From Micromonospora sp. WMMD1155 (lineage in GTDB: Bacteria; Actinomycetota; Actinomycetes; Mycobacteriales; Micromonosporaceae): 64,000 nt of DNA. Under the pieces are notes generated by a model. That model did not search any database. It saw only the letters and a list, made by a program, of their open reading frames with translations, and had not been told where the DNA came from. Made by a program: the position numbers and the translations under genes. This document shows, one piece after another, positions 30,160-39,008 of this stretch (its first letter is position 1; the number at the start of each line of letters is the position of its first letter). Where the stretch lies: NCBI RefSeq assembly GCF_029581275.1, contig NZ_CP120742.1, positions 2,516,501 to 2,580,500 on the forward strand, written 5' to 3'.

Positions 30160-31998
30160 ATGGCAACGACAGCGCGTGTACGGGCGCCCGAACTGCGGGG
30201 CCGGCAGTGGCTCAACACCGGCGGCCGGAATCTGACCCTGCAGGACCTTCGCGGCAAGATCGTGATCGCGGATTTCTGGACGTTCTGCTGTATCAACTGC
30301 CTGCACGTCCTCGACGAGCTGCGCCCGCTGGAGGAGAAGTACGGCGACGTGCTCGTCGTGATCGGTGTGCACTCGCCGAAGTTCGAACACGAGAAGGACC
30401 CGGACGCGCTCGCCGCCGCCGTCGAGCGGTACGGGGTGCACCACCCCGTCCTCGACGATCCCGAGATGGACATGTGGCAGCAGTACGCCGCCCGGGCCTG
30501 GCCGACGCTGTCGGTGATCGACCCCGAGGGGTACGTCGTCGCCACCATGGCGGGCGAGGGGCACGCCGAAGGGCTGGCCCGGTTGATCGACGAGCTGATC
30601 GCCACCCACGAGGCCAAGGGCACCCTGCACCGGGGCGACGGGCCGTACGTTCCGCCACCGGCGCCGGAGACCGCGCTGCGCTTCCCGGGCAAGGCGGCTC
30701 AACTGCCGAACGGCAACCTGCTGGTCTCGGACTCGGCTCGGCACTCGCTGGTCGAGGTGGCACCGGACGGCGAGACGCCGGTGCGTCGGATCGGCTCGGG
30801 CGACCGGGGCCGCGCCGACGGGCCGGCTGCCGCGGCGACGTTCTCGGAGCCGCAGGGGGTGTGCCTGCTGCCCACGCACGTCGCCGAGGTGGCCGGCTAC
30901 GACCTGGTGGTGGCCGACACGGTCAACCACCTGTTGCGTGGCGTACGGCTGGAGTCCGGCGAGGTGCTGACCGTGGCCGGGAGCGGCCGGCAGTGGCGTG
31001 CCGAGGTGGACGACCACGCCCACGACGCGCTCGCCGTGGATCTCTCGTCCCCGTGGGACCTGGCCTGGTACGACGACAAACTGATCATCGCGATGGCCGG
31101 TATCCACCAGCTCTGGTGGTTCGACCCGATCAAACGGACCGCCGGCATGTACGCGGGCACCACGGTCGAAGCGCTGCGCGACGGCCCGCTGGCCGAGGCG
31201 TGGATGGCACAGCCGTCCGGGCTCTCCGTCTCCGCCGACGGCACCCGGCTCTGGATCGCCGACAGTGAGACCAGTGCCGTCCGCTACGTCGAGAACGGCG
31301 TGCTGGGCACCGCCGTGGGGCAGGGCCTGTTCGACTTCGGGCACGTGGACGGCCCGGCGGAGTCGGCGCTGCTCCAGCACCCGCTGGGGGTGTGCGCGTT
31401 GCCGGACGGCTCGGTGCTGATCGCGGACACGTACAACGGTGCGGTGCGCCGCTTCGACCCGGACAGCAACCAGGTCTCCACCGTCGCCGACGGGTTGGCG
31501 GAGCCCAGCGACCTGGTGCTCACCCCGGCCGGCGAGGTGCTGGTGGTGGAGTCCGCCGCGCACCGACTGACCCGGCTCGCTCCGGGCGCACTGTCGGCGG
31601 CGGGCGCCAGCACGGTGGACGGGCCCCGGCACCGCACCGAACGCAAGCCGACCGACGTCTCGGCCGGTGAGGTCACCCTGGACATCGTCTTCACCCCGGC
31701 GCCGGGGCAGAAGCTGGACGAGACGTACGGGCCGTCGACCCGGCTGGTGGTGTCCGCCTCTCCACCGGAGCTGCTGGTCGAGGGTGCCGGAACGGGCACC
31801 GAACTGTCCCGTCGACTGGTGCTGAACGGCGAGGTCACCGCCGGTGTGTTGCAGGTGACCGCCCAGGCGGCCACCTGTGACGCGGACGTCGAACACGCGG
31901 CGTGCCACCTGACCCGGCAGGACTGGGGCGTACCGGTCCGGGTGGTCGACGGCGCGGTGAACCGGCTGCCGCTGGTGCTTCGCGGCCTGGACGCCTGA
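30160..31998 (+). CDS. NHLRC2-like protein: thioredoxin-like domain plus NHL beta-propeller
   Basis: 612 residues. The N-terminal thioredoxin-like domain (about 1-145) carries the redox motif FWTFCCINCLHVLDEL; the middle (about 160-470) is a six-bladed NHL-type propeller with repeats such as LPNGNLLVSDS, YDLVVADTVNHLL and LPDGSVLIADTYNGAVRRF; a beta-rich domain ends the protein. This is the same order as animal NHLRC2. No signal peptide is present, so it is probably cytosolic. The biochemical role in bacteria is unknown. Start ATG 30160 follows GAGGG. Confidence 0.88.
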   Translation: MATTARVRAPELRGRQWLNTGGRNLTLQDLRGKIVIADFWTFCCINCLHVLDELRPLEEKYGDVLVVIGVHSPKFEHEKDPDALAAAVERYGVHHPVLDDPEMDMWQQYAARAWPTLSVIDPEGYVVATMAGEGHAEGLARLIDELIATHEAKGTLHRGDGPYVPPPAPETALRFPGKAAQLPNGNLLVSDSARHSLVEVAPDGETPVRRIGSGDRGRADGPAAAATFSEPQGVCLLPTHVAEVAGYDLVVADTVNHLLRGVRLESGEVLTVAGSGRQWRAEVDDHAHDALAVDLSSPWDLAWYDDKLIIAMAGIHQLWWFDPIKRTAGMYAGTTVEALRDGPLAEAWMAQPSGLSVSADGTRLWIADSETSAVRYVENGVLGTAVGQGLFDFGHVDGPAESALLQHPLGVCALPDGSVLIADTYNGAVRRFDPDSNQVSTVADGLAEPSDLVLTPAGEVLVVESAAHRLTRLAPGALSAAGASTVDGPRHRTERKPTDVSAGEVTLDIVFTPAPGQKLDETYGPSTRLVVSASPPELLVEGAGTGTELSRRLVLNGEVTAGVLQVTAQAATCDADVEHAACHLTRQDWGVPVRVVDGAVNRLPLVLRGLDA

Positions 31999-32005
31999 CG
32001 CGTGC

Positions 32006-32030
32006 GGAGGGGCCCCGTGCGCGCCCCTCC
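32006..32030. terminator. Hairpin between convergent NHLRC2-like and pxpA genes
   Basis: GGAGGGGC (32006-32013) pairs with GCCCCTCC (32023-32030) over 9 nt. It sits in the 34-bp gap and could serve both strands. Confidence 0.6.
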
Positions 32031-32032
32031 TC

Positions 32033-32782
32033 TCACGCGAACGGTGCCAGGGTCACGCCGGCGTCGATCAGGGTGGCGCGGACCAGTTCGGCGGCGGAGA
32101 CCGCGCCCGGGGTGTCGCCGTGTACGCAGATCGAGTCGACCGAGCAGGGGATGACGGTGCCGTCCACCGCCACCACGACCCGTTCGACGGCCATCCGCAC
32201 CGCCCGTTCGGCCACCTGCTCCGGGTCGCTGATCACGGCACCGGGGGTGCCGCGCGGCACCAACGCCCCGTTGGGCAGGTACGCGCGGTCGGCGAAGGCC
32301 TCGGCGACGACCGGCAGACCCGCGCCGACGGCCAACTGGGCCAGCGTCGAGCCGGGCAGGCAGAGGACGGGCAACTCGGGGTCGTACCCGGTGACCGCGG
32401 CGACCACGGCCGCCGCCTGAGACTCGTCGATGCTGGTCGCGTGGTAGAGCGCCCCGTGCGGCTTCAGGTAGCGGACCCGGGTGCCGAACAACCGGCAGAA
32501 CGCGTTCAGCGCCCCGAGCTGGTACGTCACCTCGTCGCGTAGCTCGCCGAAGGCGTACGCGATGCTGCGCCGACCGAAGCCGGCCAGGTCCCGGTAGCCG
32601 ACCTGCGCGCCCACCGCGACCCCCCGCCGCGCGGCGTCCTCACAGACCCGTCGCATGGTGGACGGGTCGCCGCCGTGAAAGCCGCAGGCGACGTTGGCGG
32701 AGGTGACCAGGCTCAGCAACGCCTCGTCGTCGCCGAGTCGCCAGATGCCGAATCCCTCGCCGAGGTCAGCGTTGAGGTCCAT
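32033..32782 (-). CDS. pxpA: 5-oxoprolinase subunit PxpA (LamB/YcsF family)
   Basis: 249 residues. With PxpB and PxpC it cleaves 5-oxoproline (pyroglutamate) to glutamate using ATP. Family motifs: DLNADLGEGFG at the start, ANVACGFHGGDP, AQVGYRDLAGFGRR, and LKPHGALYHATS, then VEAFADRAY-like and SICVHGDTPGA. It is last in pxpB-pxpC-pxpA; its start overlaps the pxpC end by 17 bp. Confidence 0.95.
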   Translation of the reverse strand: MDLNADLGEGFGIWRLGDDEALLSLVTSANVACGFHGGDPSTMRRVCEDAARRGVAVGAQVGYRDLAGFGRRSIAYAFGELRDEVTYQLGALNAFCRLFGTRVRYLKPHGALYHATSIDESQAAAVVAAVTGYDPELPVLCLPGSTLAQLAVGAGLPVVAEAFADRAYLPNGALVPRGTPGAVISDPEQVAERAVRMAVERVVVAVDGTVIPCSVDSICVHGDTPGAVSAAELVRATLIDAGVTLAPFA

Positions 32783-33629
32783 GGAATCTGACGGTAGTCC
32801 CTGGCCGGGCCTGCGCGAGCGGGGTCACGTCGGTGACCACCCCGATGACCGGGTATCCGCCGGTGGTCGGATGGTCCGCCAGGAAGATCAGCGGTTGTCC
32901 GTCCGCCGGCACCTGTACCGCGCCGAGCACGATGCCCTCGCTGGGCAGTTCGCCGGCGACCGCGCGGGGCAGCGGCGCGCCGGCGAGTCGCGCGCCGACC
33001 CGGTTGCTCACCGGGCTGAGGGTGTACGCGCTGCCGAACAGCCGGTCGATCGCGGTCGGTGTGAACCAGTCGTCGCGAGGACCGAGTCGCAGTGTCAACC
33101 GCAGCTCGGAGGGGGGCGTGGGGCACACGGTCAGGTCCACCGGCGCGGGTGCGCCGAGCGGGTCACCGAGCCGCAGCCGGTCACCGTCGCGCAGCGGCGG
33201 TGGGCCGAGCCCGGAGAGGGTGTCGGTGGCTCGACTGCCGAGCACCGGCGACACGTCGATGCCACCCGCCACCGCCAGCCAACTCCGTACGCCCCGTCGG
33301 GCGGGGCCGACCCGCAGCACCGTACCGGCCGGCACGGTGAGCGGACGTCCGGCGTCGGCGGGCCGATCGCCCGCCTGGACCGTGACCTCCGCGCCGGTGA
33401 GCGCCACCGTGGTGGCCCGGGTCAGCCGCAGGGTACAGCCGGTCAGGGTGATCTCCAGCCCGGCGGCGTGCTCGGGGTTGCCGACCAGCCGGTTGGCCAA
33501 CCGCAGAGCTGCCGGGTCGAGGGCGCCGGAACGGGGTACGCCCAGGTGCGCCCACCCCGGCCGACCCAGGTCCTGCACTGTAGTGAGCGCCCCGGCGCGG
33601 AGCACCTCGATGGCAGCCGGGTGGGTCAC
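32766..33629 (-). CDS. pxpC: 5-oxoprolinase subunit PxpC (biotin-dependent carboxyltransferase-like)
   Basis: 287 residues from GTG 33629, overlapping the pxpB stop as GTGA. Motifs: TTVQDLGRPGWAHLGVPRSG near the N-terminus, ANRLVGNP, ITLTGCTL, SWLAVAGGIDV, LGSRATDTLSGLG and LADHPTTGGYPVIGVV, all typical of the AHS2 domain. A longer open frame upstream (to 34346) is the shadow of pxpB. It partners PxpB in the catalytic complex. Confidence 0.93.
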   Translation of the reverse strand: MTHPAAIEVLRAGALTTVQDLGRPGWAHLGVPRSGALDPAALRLANRLVGNPEHAAGLEITLTGCTLRLTRATTVALTGAEVTVQAGDRPADAGRPLTVPAGTVLRVGPARRGVRSWLAVAGGIDVSPVLGSRATDTLSGLGPPPLRDGDRLRLGDPLGAPAPVDLTVCPTPPSELRLTLRLGPRDDWFTPTAIDRLFGSAYTLSPVSNRVGARLAGAPLPRAVAGELPSEGIVLGAVQVPADGQPLIFLADHPTTGGYPVIGVVTDVTPLAQARPGTTVRFHGPQR

Positions 33630-34465
33630 GTCGCCACCAGCCGCACCAGCGTGCCCGGGCCGAGCCGAGCCGGTGGATCGGCGTGGACGTCGAAGAGGAC
33701 CAGTTCGGTGCGGCCGACCAACTGCCAACCGCCGGGGGACGCACCCGGGTAGATGCCCGCGTACGGGCCGGCGAGGGCGACCGATCCGGCCGGCACCCGA
33801 GGGCGGGGTGTGGCCAGCCGGGGCAGCGCCAACTCGGCGGGCAGCCCGGTCAGGTAGGGGAAGCCGGGGGCGAATCCGCAGAACGCGACCCGGAACCGGG
33901 TGCCGGTCAACCGGCGCAGCACGGCGGGCACGTCCACGTTCCAGTGCTCGGCCACCGTCGGCAGGTCCGGTCCGTCGAAGCAGACCGGAACGACGACCTC
34001 CGCAACGTCGCGGTCGGCGGCTCCGGTGGTGGAGTCGCGGTCGACGGTTCCGGCGACGGCGTCGCGGTCGGCGGCTCCAGCGACGGCGTCGCGGTCGGCG
34101 GCTCTGGTGGTGGAGTCGCGCTCGGCGGCTCCGGCGAGGGCGTCGCGCTCGCCGGTCCTGGCGGCCGCCGCGGCGCTGGCGGGACGGTTCGTCGCGGCGG
34201 CGACGTCGCCCGCCCAACGGGCCAGTTGCTCGGCCGTGGCGCTCGGGTCGGGCAAACCGTCGAGCAGGACGGTGCTGGCCGCCGGCACGATCTCGACGGC
34301 GATCAGGTCGCCCTGCTCCCGACGCCGCCACAACTCGGCCCGCCACGCGTCGACCAGGTCGGCCTCGGGCACGTCGTCGTGGGGCGTGTCGTCGTCGTGG
34401 GGCGCATCGTCGTCGGTGGTGCAGTCGAGCAGGAGGGCGTGCGCCCCGACGGTCCGGATCCGCAT
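33626..34465 (-). CDS. pxpB: 5-oxoprolinase subunit PxpB with an internal repeat expansion
   Basis: 279 residues, longer than usual (about 200-230). The AHS1 core is seen at both ends: MRIRTVGAHALLLDC, LIAVEIVPAASTVLLDG and, after the insert, VVPVCFDGPDLPTVAEHW and FCGFAPGFPYLTGLP. Between them (about residues 100-155) is a nine-residue tandem repeat of the type AADRDAVAG, encoded by a 27-bp DNA repeat; a short Asp/His-rich repeat also lies at residues 16-32. First gene of the operon; its stop overlaps the pxpC start. Confidence 0.9.
   Translation of the reverse strand: MRIRTVGAHALLLDCTTDDDAPHDDDTPHDDVPEADLVDAWRAELWRRREQGDLIAVEIVPAASTVLLDGLPDPSATAEQLARWAGDVAAATNRPASAAAAARTGERDALAGAAERDSTTRAADRDAVAGAADRDAVAGTVDRDSTTGAADRDVAEVVVPVCFDGPDLPTVAEHWNVDVPAVLRRLTGTRFRVAFCGFAPGFPYLTGLPAELALPRLATPRPRVPAGSVALAGPYAGIYPGASPGGWQLVGRTELVLFDVHADPPARLGPGTLVRLVAT
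34007..34162. repeat. 27-bp tandem repeat inside pxpB
   Basis: Five full copies and a partial sixth of a unit starting GTCGCGGTCGGCGGCTCC at 34007, 34034, 34061, 34088, 34115 and 34142. The period is a multiple of three, so copy-number change keeps the frame. Confidence 0.85.
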
Positions 34466-34544
34466 CGGCTCATCTTCGCCGATGGACCGGGGTCGTGGTG
34501 TTCACGATGACGGTGCCGGGCGTCACCGACGCGACTACTTGAAA

Positions 34545-34566
34545 GTAACCTACGGTGCCGTAACCT
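34545..34566 (+). promoter_or_regulatory. Operator-like repeats upstream of the hemolysin-III gene
   Basis: GTAACCT occurs twice (34545-34551, 34560-34566), 15 bp apart, surrounding the near-palindrome TACGGTGCCGTA (34551-34562). A TTGAAA at 34539-34544 could be a -35 element. The layout suggests regulator binding just upstream of the GTG start; the regulator is not identified. Confidence 0.45.
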
Positions 34567-34572
34567 GATGTC

Positions 34573-35250
34573 GTGACCACCTCCGCCCCGCTTCGCCTGA
34601 AGCCGGTCGACATCGGTAAGCCCCGGATGCGCGGCTGGCTGCACACGTACGCCTTCTTCGTCGCGGTGGTGTGCGGCATCGTGCTCTGTTCGATCGCCGC
34701 CAGCCGACCGGGGTGGGCGCCCCTGGTCAGTTGCGTCATCTACAGCCTGACGGTCTGCGGACTCTTCGGCACGAGCGCCCTGTACCACCGTCGAGTGTGG
34801 TCGGAGCGCGGCTATCAGGTGATGCGCCGGATAGACCACTCGATGATCTTCGTGTTCATCGCCGGCACGTACACACCGTTCTGCGTGATGCTGCTCGCGC
34901 CCCGACCGGCCACCGTGATGCTGGCCCTGGTCTGGGGCGGGGCACTGGCCGGCGTGGCCCTCAAGGTGGTCTGGCCGCACGCGCCGCGCTGGGTGTCCGC
35001 GCCGCTCTACCTGGCGCTCGGATGGGTGTCGGTGGCCATGCTGCCGGAGATCCTGCACGGCGGTGGCGTCGCGGCGCTGGTGCTGTTGATCGTCGGCGGC
35101 GCGATCTACAGCGTCGGCGCGGTCTTCTACGCGTTGCGGCGGCCCAACCCGTGGCCGACGGTCTTCGGTCACCACGAGTTTTTCCACGCCTGCACCCTGC
35201 TGGCGGCGATCTGCCACCACATCGCGATCTACTTCGCGCTGTTCGCCTGA
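34573..35250 (+). CDS. Hemolysin III / PAQR-family membrane protein
   Basis: 225 residues, seven transmembrane helices. PAQR metal-site motifs are present: SALYHRRVW with the conserved Ser and His, RRIDHSMIFVFIAGTYTPF with the Asp-His pair, and the C-terminal HHEFFHACTLLAAICHH. The start is GTG 34573. The family is linked to membrane-lipid homeostasis and metal-dependent hydrolase activity; cytolysis is a historical name. No partner gene is evident. Confidence 0.93.
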   Translation: MTTSAPLRLKPVDIGKPRMRGWLHTYAFFVAVVCGIVLCSIAASRPGWAPLVSCVIYSLTVCGLFGTSALYHRRVWSERGYQVMRRIDHSMIFVFIAGTYTPFCVMLLAPRPATVMLALVWGGALAGVALKVVWPHAPRWVSAPLYLALGWVSVAMLPEILHGGGVAALVLLIVGGAIYSVGAVFYALRRPNPWPTVFGHHEFFHACTLLAAICHHIAIYFALFA

Positions 35251-35308
35251 CCGGAACGTCCGGCACAGTCGAGGGACGAGCGAGCGCGCCCAGCCTCGGG
35301 CAACACCC

Positions 35309-35392
35309 CTCAAGATCCGCGCAACTTCGGGGAAACTGCTGCCTCAACACACCCGCAGGCAGCAGTTTCCCCGAAAGTGTGCGGATCTTGAG
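35309..35392. repeat. Dispersed palindrome family B, copy 2
   Basis: 36-bp arms (35309-35344 and 35357-35392) pair with only three mismatches around a 12-nt loop; the outer part AAGATCCGC(G)CAA and TTCGGGGA match copy 1 at 29974. It lies just after the PAQR gene and may also end its transcript. Confidence 0.85.
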
Positions 35393-35526
35393 AGGGCGCG
35401 GGGGTGGGGCAGGGCGCGGGGGCGGGGCGGGGCGCACCCGCGAGCCGGGCGCGCGCAACGCGGCTGGGTCGGAACGCGAGCCGGGGCCCCGCGGCGCTGC
35501 GGGACCCCGGAGTGCGCGGGCGAGGA

Positions 35527-35814
35527 TCAGACGGGGTGGCCCGGCCGACGAACCTCGCGGTACTCCCGCATGACCTGGTCATCCTGGACCGGCACGACGC
35601 GGTCGGCCACGACGCGCTCCTCGCGGACCGGGGCGGCGACCACCGTGCGGCGGCGGCTGTTCCAGAAATAGAGGGTGGCGAGCAGACCGGCGACGCCGGC
35701 CAGCATCAACACCCAGCCGACCACGGACAGGTCCAGCCAGCCCAGGTCGGCTTCCACGGCGAATGCGAAGATCGCGCCGAGCGCGATCAAGAAGATGCTG
35801 CCACCAATGCCCAT
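35527..35814 (-). CDS. DUF6458-family small membrane protein
   Basis: 95 residues from ATG 35814, with GAGGAG 6 nt upstream. Two transmembrane helices: GIGGSIFLIALGAIFAFAV and VVGWVLMLAGVAGLLATLYF. A charged tail follows with RRRTVVAAPVREERVV. It is closely similar to the gene at 36519-36788, and the pair flanks sixA. The function is unknown; assignment to DUF6458 is by pattern. Confidence 0.8.
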   Translation of the reverse strand: MGIGGSIFLIALGAIFAFAVEADLGWLDLSVVGWVLMLAGVAGLLATLYFWNSRRRTVVAAPVREERVVADRVVPVQDDQVMREYREVRRPGHPV

Positions 35815-35926
35815 GTCTCGCTCCTCGGCTCTAACCTGGCGTACGACGCGCCGCGGCCGTCGGTAGGGGTGCGGCAGGCATTGACTTACCCAGGCACGGA
35901 GATCGCCAATCGGGCAAGCTGGGGGC

Positions 35927-36466
35927 ATGACGGACGCCGACCCCGACACACGGACACTGGTCCTGCTTCGGCATGCGAAGGCCGAGCAGGGTAGCGATGC
36001 GGCGGACGACGCCGAACGCCCGCTCAGCGCACGCGGGGAGTCCGATGCGGCGGCGGCTGGTGCCTGGCTGGCGCGGAACGGCCTGCTGCCGGACGTGGTG
36101 ATCTGCTCGACGGCCAGGCGCACCCGGCAGACCTGGCACGGGGTGGCGATGGGGATGACCGGTTCACCGCCGGAGGGTGGTCCGACCGGTCCTCGACCGA
36201 CCGTCCGTTACGAGCCGGGCGCGTACGACGCGCACCCGGAGGAGTTGTTGGCGCTGGTCCGCACTGTCGATCCGGCCGCCCGGACCGCGCTCCTGATCGC
36301 CCATAACCCGGGCATTTCTCTGCTCTCCGCGCTCCTCGATCCGGACGGGGCGGCCGAGGAGGGTCTGCGTACCGCCGAACTGGCGGTGCATCGTGGCCGC
36401 TTCGGCTGGGCGGAGCTGAGCCGGGCGGGAGCGCCGGTCACGGCGGGCCACACCGCACGCGACTGA
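35927..36466 (+). CDS. sixA: SixA-like histidine phosphatase
   Basis: 179 residues of the histidine-phosphatase (phosphoglycerate-mutase-like) superfamily. The catalytic RHG-type motif is LLRHAKAE; further motifs are ERPLSARGES, CSTARRTRQTW and LLIAHNPGIS, the order seen in SixA phosphohistidine phosphatases. The protein substrate is not evident. It runs divergently from the first DUF6458 gene and ends at a hairpin that overlaps its own stop codon. Confidence 0.88.
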   Translation: MTDADPDTRTLVLLRHAKAEQGSDAADDAERPLSARGESDAAAAGAWLARNGLLPDVVICSTARRTRQTWHGVAMGMTGSPPEGGPTGPRPTVRYEPGAYDAHPEELLALVRTVDPAARTALLIAHNPGISLLSALLDPDGAAEEGLRTAELAVHRGRFGWAELSRAGAPVTAGHTARD

Positions 36467-36495
36467 GCCACCCGCCGGTCATCGGCGGGTGGCTC
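36465..36495. terminator. Terminator overlapping the sixA stop
   Basis: Perfect 13-bp arms at 36465-36477 and 36483-36495 with a 5-nt loop; the left arm begins inside the TGA. It separates convergent sixA and the second DUF6458 gene. Confidence 0.85.
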
Positions 36496-36518
36496 AGGGG
36501 TACGCGCCCAGGTCGTGC

Positions 36519-36788
36519 TCAGGACGGCGGGGCGGTCGGTGGAGGCGGATCCGGCGGCGGCGGCATCATCGCGGTGGGATGAGAGAGCCGGTTCTCCTCC
36601 ACGATGAGGGTCCGGGCCCGCTTACGCCGGTCCTGCCAGAACCAGAGCGTGGTCAGCAGTACGGCCAGCCCGGCCAGGATGAAAACCCAGCCGACCGCCC
36701 GCACATCGATCCACCAGACGTTGGCTCTCAGCGCGAAGGTCAGGATCGCGCCGATCGCGATGAGAAAGATGCCGCTTCCTACACCCAT
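36519..36788 (-). CDS. DUF6458-family small membrane protein, second copy
   Basis: 89 residues. Two transmembrane helices (GVGSGIFLIAIGAILTFAL and VGWVFILAGLAVLLTTLWFW) match the first copy in position and spacing; the tail is Pro-rich instead of charged. It is on the same strand as the other copy, on the far side of sixA. The function is unknown. Confidence 0.8.
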   Translation of the reverse strand: MGVGSGIFLIAIGAILTFALRANVWWIDVRAVGWVFILAGLAVLLTTLWFWQDRRKRARTLIVEENRLSHPTAMMPPPPDPPPPTAPPS

Positions 36789-36934
36789 GTGCGCTGCACT
36801 CCCCCGTGCGGTGGCTCTGGGCGTTCCCTTTCGAGGTCACGCGACGGTTACCCGCCACACAGCCGGCATACCCGGCCGGGCGGGCCACATACGTGCCGTG
36901 GCGGCTCGGCAGGCGCTACCACCGGAAACGGCGG

Positions 36935-36966
36935 CGGCCGGCGAGGCAGGTAGCCCTCGCCGGCCG
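36935..36966 (-). terminator. Hairpin downstream of fadE5
   Basis: CGGCCGGCGAG (36935-36945) pairs perfectly with 36956-36966 over 10 nt. A second small palindrome (CCGTGCC/GGCACGG, 37007-37022) touches the fadE5 stop. Together they probably end the fadE5 transcript. Confidence 0.6.
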
Positions 36967-37022
36967 TCGGTGCCGACCCCGGGTGGTGCGGACCCGGGAC
37001 CGTCAGCCGTGCCGTGGCACGG

Positions 37023-38879
37023 TCAGAAGGCCTCCTCCGGGAGGTCCATGATGTCGAGGTCGGCACCCTCGATGATCCGCCGGTCGGCGCCGATGCGGGG
37101 CAGCACCTCGCGGGCGAAGAAACGGGCAGCGGCCACCTTGCCGGTGTAGAACGCCTTGTCGCTGTTGGAGACCTCGCCGGCCAGGGCCTTCAGCGCCACG
37201 TCGGCCTGCCGCTGGAGCAGCCAGCCGACGACCAGGTCACCGATCGCCAGCAGGAAGCGGCGGCTGCTGAGGCCGACCTTGTAGAGCGCCCGGGTGTCGC
37301 CACCCTGCGCCTCGCCCAGCCAGCCGGTCATCACGCCGAGGATGTTCTGAACCTCGGTCAGCGCCTTACCGAGCGCCTGCCGCTCCTCCTTGAGCTGGCC
37401 GTTGCCCGCCTCGGAGGAGATGAACTCCTGGATCTCGCCGGCTACCGCCATCAGCGCCTTGCCGTTGTCCCGGACGATCTTGCGGAAGATCAGGTCCAGG
37501 CTCTGGATGGCGGTGGTGCCCTCGTACAGAGTGTCGATCTTGGCGTCGCGGACGTACTGCTCCAACGGGTAGTCCTGGAGGAACCCGGAACCGCCGAAGG
37601 TCTGCAACGACTCGTGCCCGAGCAGCTCGTAGGCCCGCTCCGACCCGACGCCCTTCACCAGCGGCAGCAGCAGGTCGTTGACCCGCTTGGCCAGCTTGGT
37701 GGCCTTCTCGTCGCCGGCCGCCTCGGCGATCGCGACCTTGTCCTGCCAGGAGGCGGTGTAGAGGACCAGAGCACGAAGACCCTCGGCGTACGACTTCTGC
37801 AGCAGCAGCGAGCGACGCACGTCCGGGTGGTGGGTGATGGTGACCCGAGGCGCGGCCTTGTCCGCCTGCTGGATCAGGTCGGCGCCCTGCACCCGGCTCT
37901 TCGCGTACTCCAGGGCGTTGAGGTAGCCGGTGGAGAGGGTGGCGATGGCCTTGGTGCCGACGAGCATCCGCGCGTACTCGATGATCATGAACATCTGCCG
38001 GATGCCGTCGTGCTTGTCACCGAGCAGCCAACCCTTGGCCGGTACGCCGTGCTCGCCGAAGGTCAGCTCGCAGGTGTTGGAGACCTTCAGGCCCATTTTG
38101 TGCTCGACGTTGGTGGTGTAGACGCCGTTGCGCTCACCCAGCTCGCCGGTGGTCTCGTCGAAGTGGAACTTCGGCACCACGAAGAGCGACAGGCCCTTGG
38201 TGCCGGGGCCACCGACGCCCTCCACGCCGACCGGGCGGGCCAGCACGTAGTGCACGATGTTGTCGCTCAGGTCGTGCTCGCCCGAGGTGATGAAGCGCTT
38301 CACGCCCTCGATGTGCCAGGACCCGTCGGGCTGCTGCGTCGCGCGGGCGCGGCCGGCGCCCACGTCCGAACCGGCGTCCGGCTCGGTGAGCACCATCGTG
38401 GAGCCCCACTGCTTGTCGATGAAGAGCTTGGCCCACTGCTTCTGCCGGGCGGTGCCCTCGACGTGCAGCACGTGCGCGAACGACGGGCCGGAGGCGTACA
38501 TCCAGATGGGGGCGTTCGAGCCGAGCACCAGCTCGGCGAGCGCCCACCAGAGGGCCCGTGGCGCGTTGGTGCCACCCAGCTCCGGCGGGAGGTCGAGGCG
38601 CCAGAACTCGGAGTCCATGAATGCCTGGTACGACTTCTTGAACGACGCCGGCAACGGCGCGGTGTGCGTGGCCGGGTCGAACACCGGCGGGTTGCGGTCA
38701 CTGTCGGTGTAGCTGGCGGCAAGGTCCTCGCGAGCGAGGCGGTCGAGCTCGGCGAGGAAGCTGCGGGCGGTGTCGGCGTCGAGCTCCGAGTACGGCTCCT
38801 GGCCGAAAGCCCGGTCCGCACCGAAGACCTCGAACAGGTTGAACTCAAGGTCCCGCAGGTTGCTCTTGTAGTGGGTCAT
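37023..38879 (-). CDS. fadE5: Acyl-CoA dehydrogenase, FadE5-like
   Basis: 618 residues, the long (about 610) FadE5 class, not the usual 380. FAD-dependent alpha,beta-dehydrogenation of acyl-CoA in fatty-acid beta-oxidation. The N-terminal [20 protein letters not shown] is characteristic of this class; the core has [29 protein letters not shown], and catalytic-region [19 protein letters not shown]; an extra helical C-terminal domain follows. A palindrome lies at the predicted transcription start, suggesting a TetR-type repressor encoded elsewhere. Confidence 0.92.
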   Translation of the reverse strand: MTHYKSNLRDLEFNLFEVFGADRAFGQEPYSELDADTARSFLAELDRLAREDLAASYTDSDRNPPVFDPATHTAPLPASFKKSYQAFMDSEFWRLDLPPELGGTNAPRALWWALAELVLGSNAPIWMYASGPSFAHVLHVEGTARQKQWAKLFIDKQWGSTMVLTEPDAGSDVGAGRARATQQPDGSWHIEGVKRFITSGEHDLSDNIVHYVLARPVGVEGVGGPGTKGLSLFVVPKFHFDETTGELGERNGVYTTNVEHKMGLKVSNTCELTFGEHGVPAKGWLLGDKHDGIRQMFMIIEYARMLVGTKAIATLSTGYLNALEYAKSRVQGADLIQQADKAAPRVTITHHPDVRRSLLLQKSYAEGLRALVLYTASWQDKVAIAEAAGDEKATKLAKRVNDLLLPLVKGVGSERAYELLGHESLQTFGGSGFLQDYPLEQYVRDAKIDTLYEGTTAIQSLDLIFRKIVRDNGKALMAVAGEIQEFISSEAGNGQLKEERQALGKALTEVQNILGVMTGWLGEAQGGDTRALYKVGLSSRRFLLAIGDLVVGWLLQRQADVALKALAGEVSNSDKAFYTGKVAAARFFAREVLPRIGADRRIIEGADLDIMDLPEEAF

Positions 38880-38905
38880 GCTCGCTGGCCCCGCTTCCGG
38901 ACAGT

Positions 38906-38934
38906 GTTACCGATCAGTAACCCCAACTGTATTA
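38906..38934 (-). promoter_or_regulatory. Promoter and operator of fadE5
   Basis: Reading the minus strand, TAATAC (38929-38934) fits a -10 box, and GTTACTGATCGGTAAC (38906-38921) just downstream is a near-perfect inverted repeat (GTTAC/GTAAC) covering the expected start site. The position suits repression. The -35 is not clear. Confidence 0.5.
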
Positions 38935-39008
38935 CTCGCGGGTAGCCAGCGACAAGCGGATCACCCGAGTGACGGCGATTACACATCTGCGGTGCCGGGT
39001 GGGCGGAA

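Noticed and set aside
34007..34162. CRISPR or minisatellite regulatory array
   Set aside because: It has no spacers and is a coding tandem repeat in pxpB.
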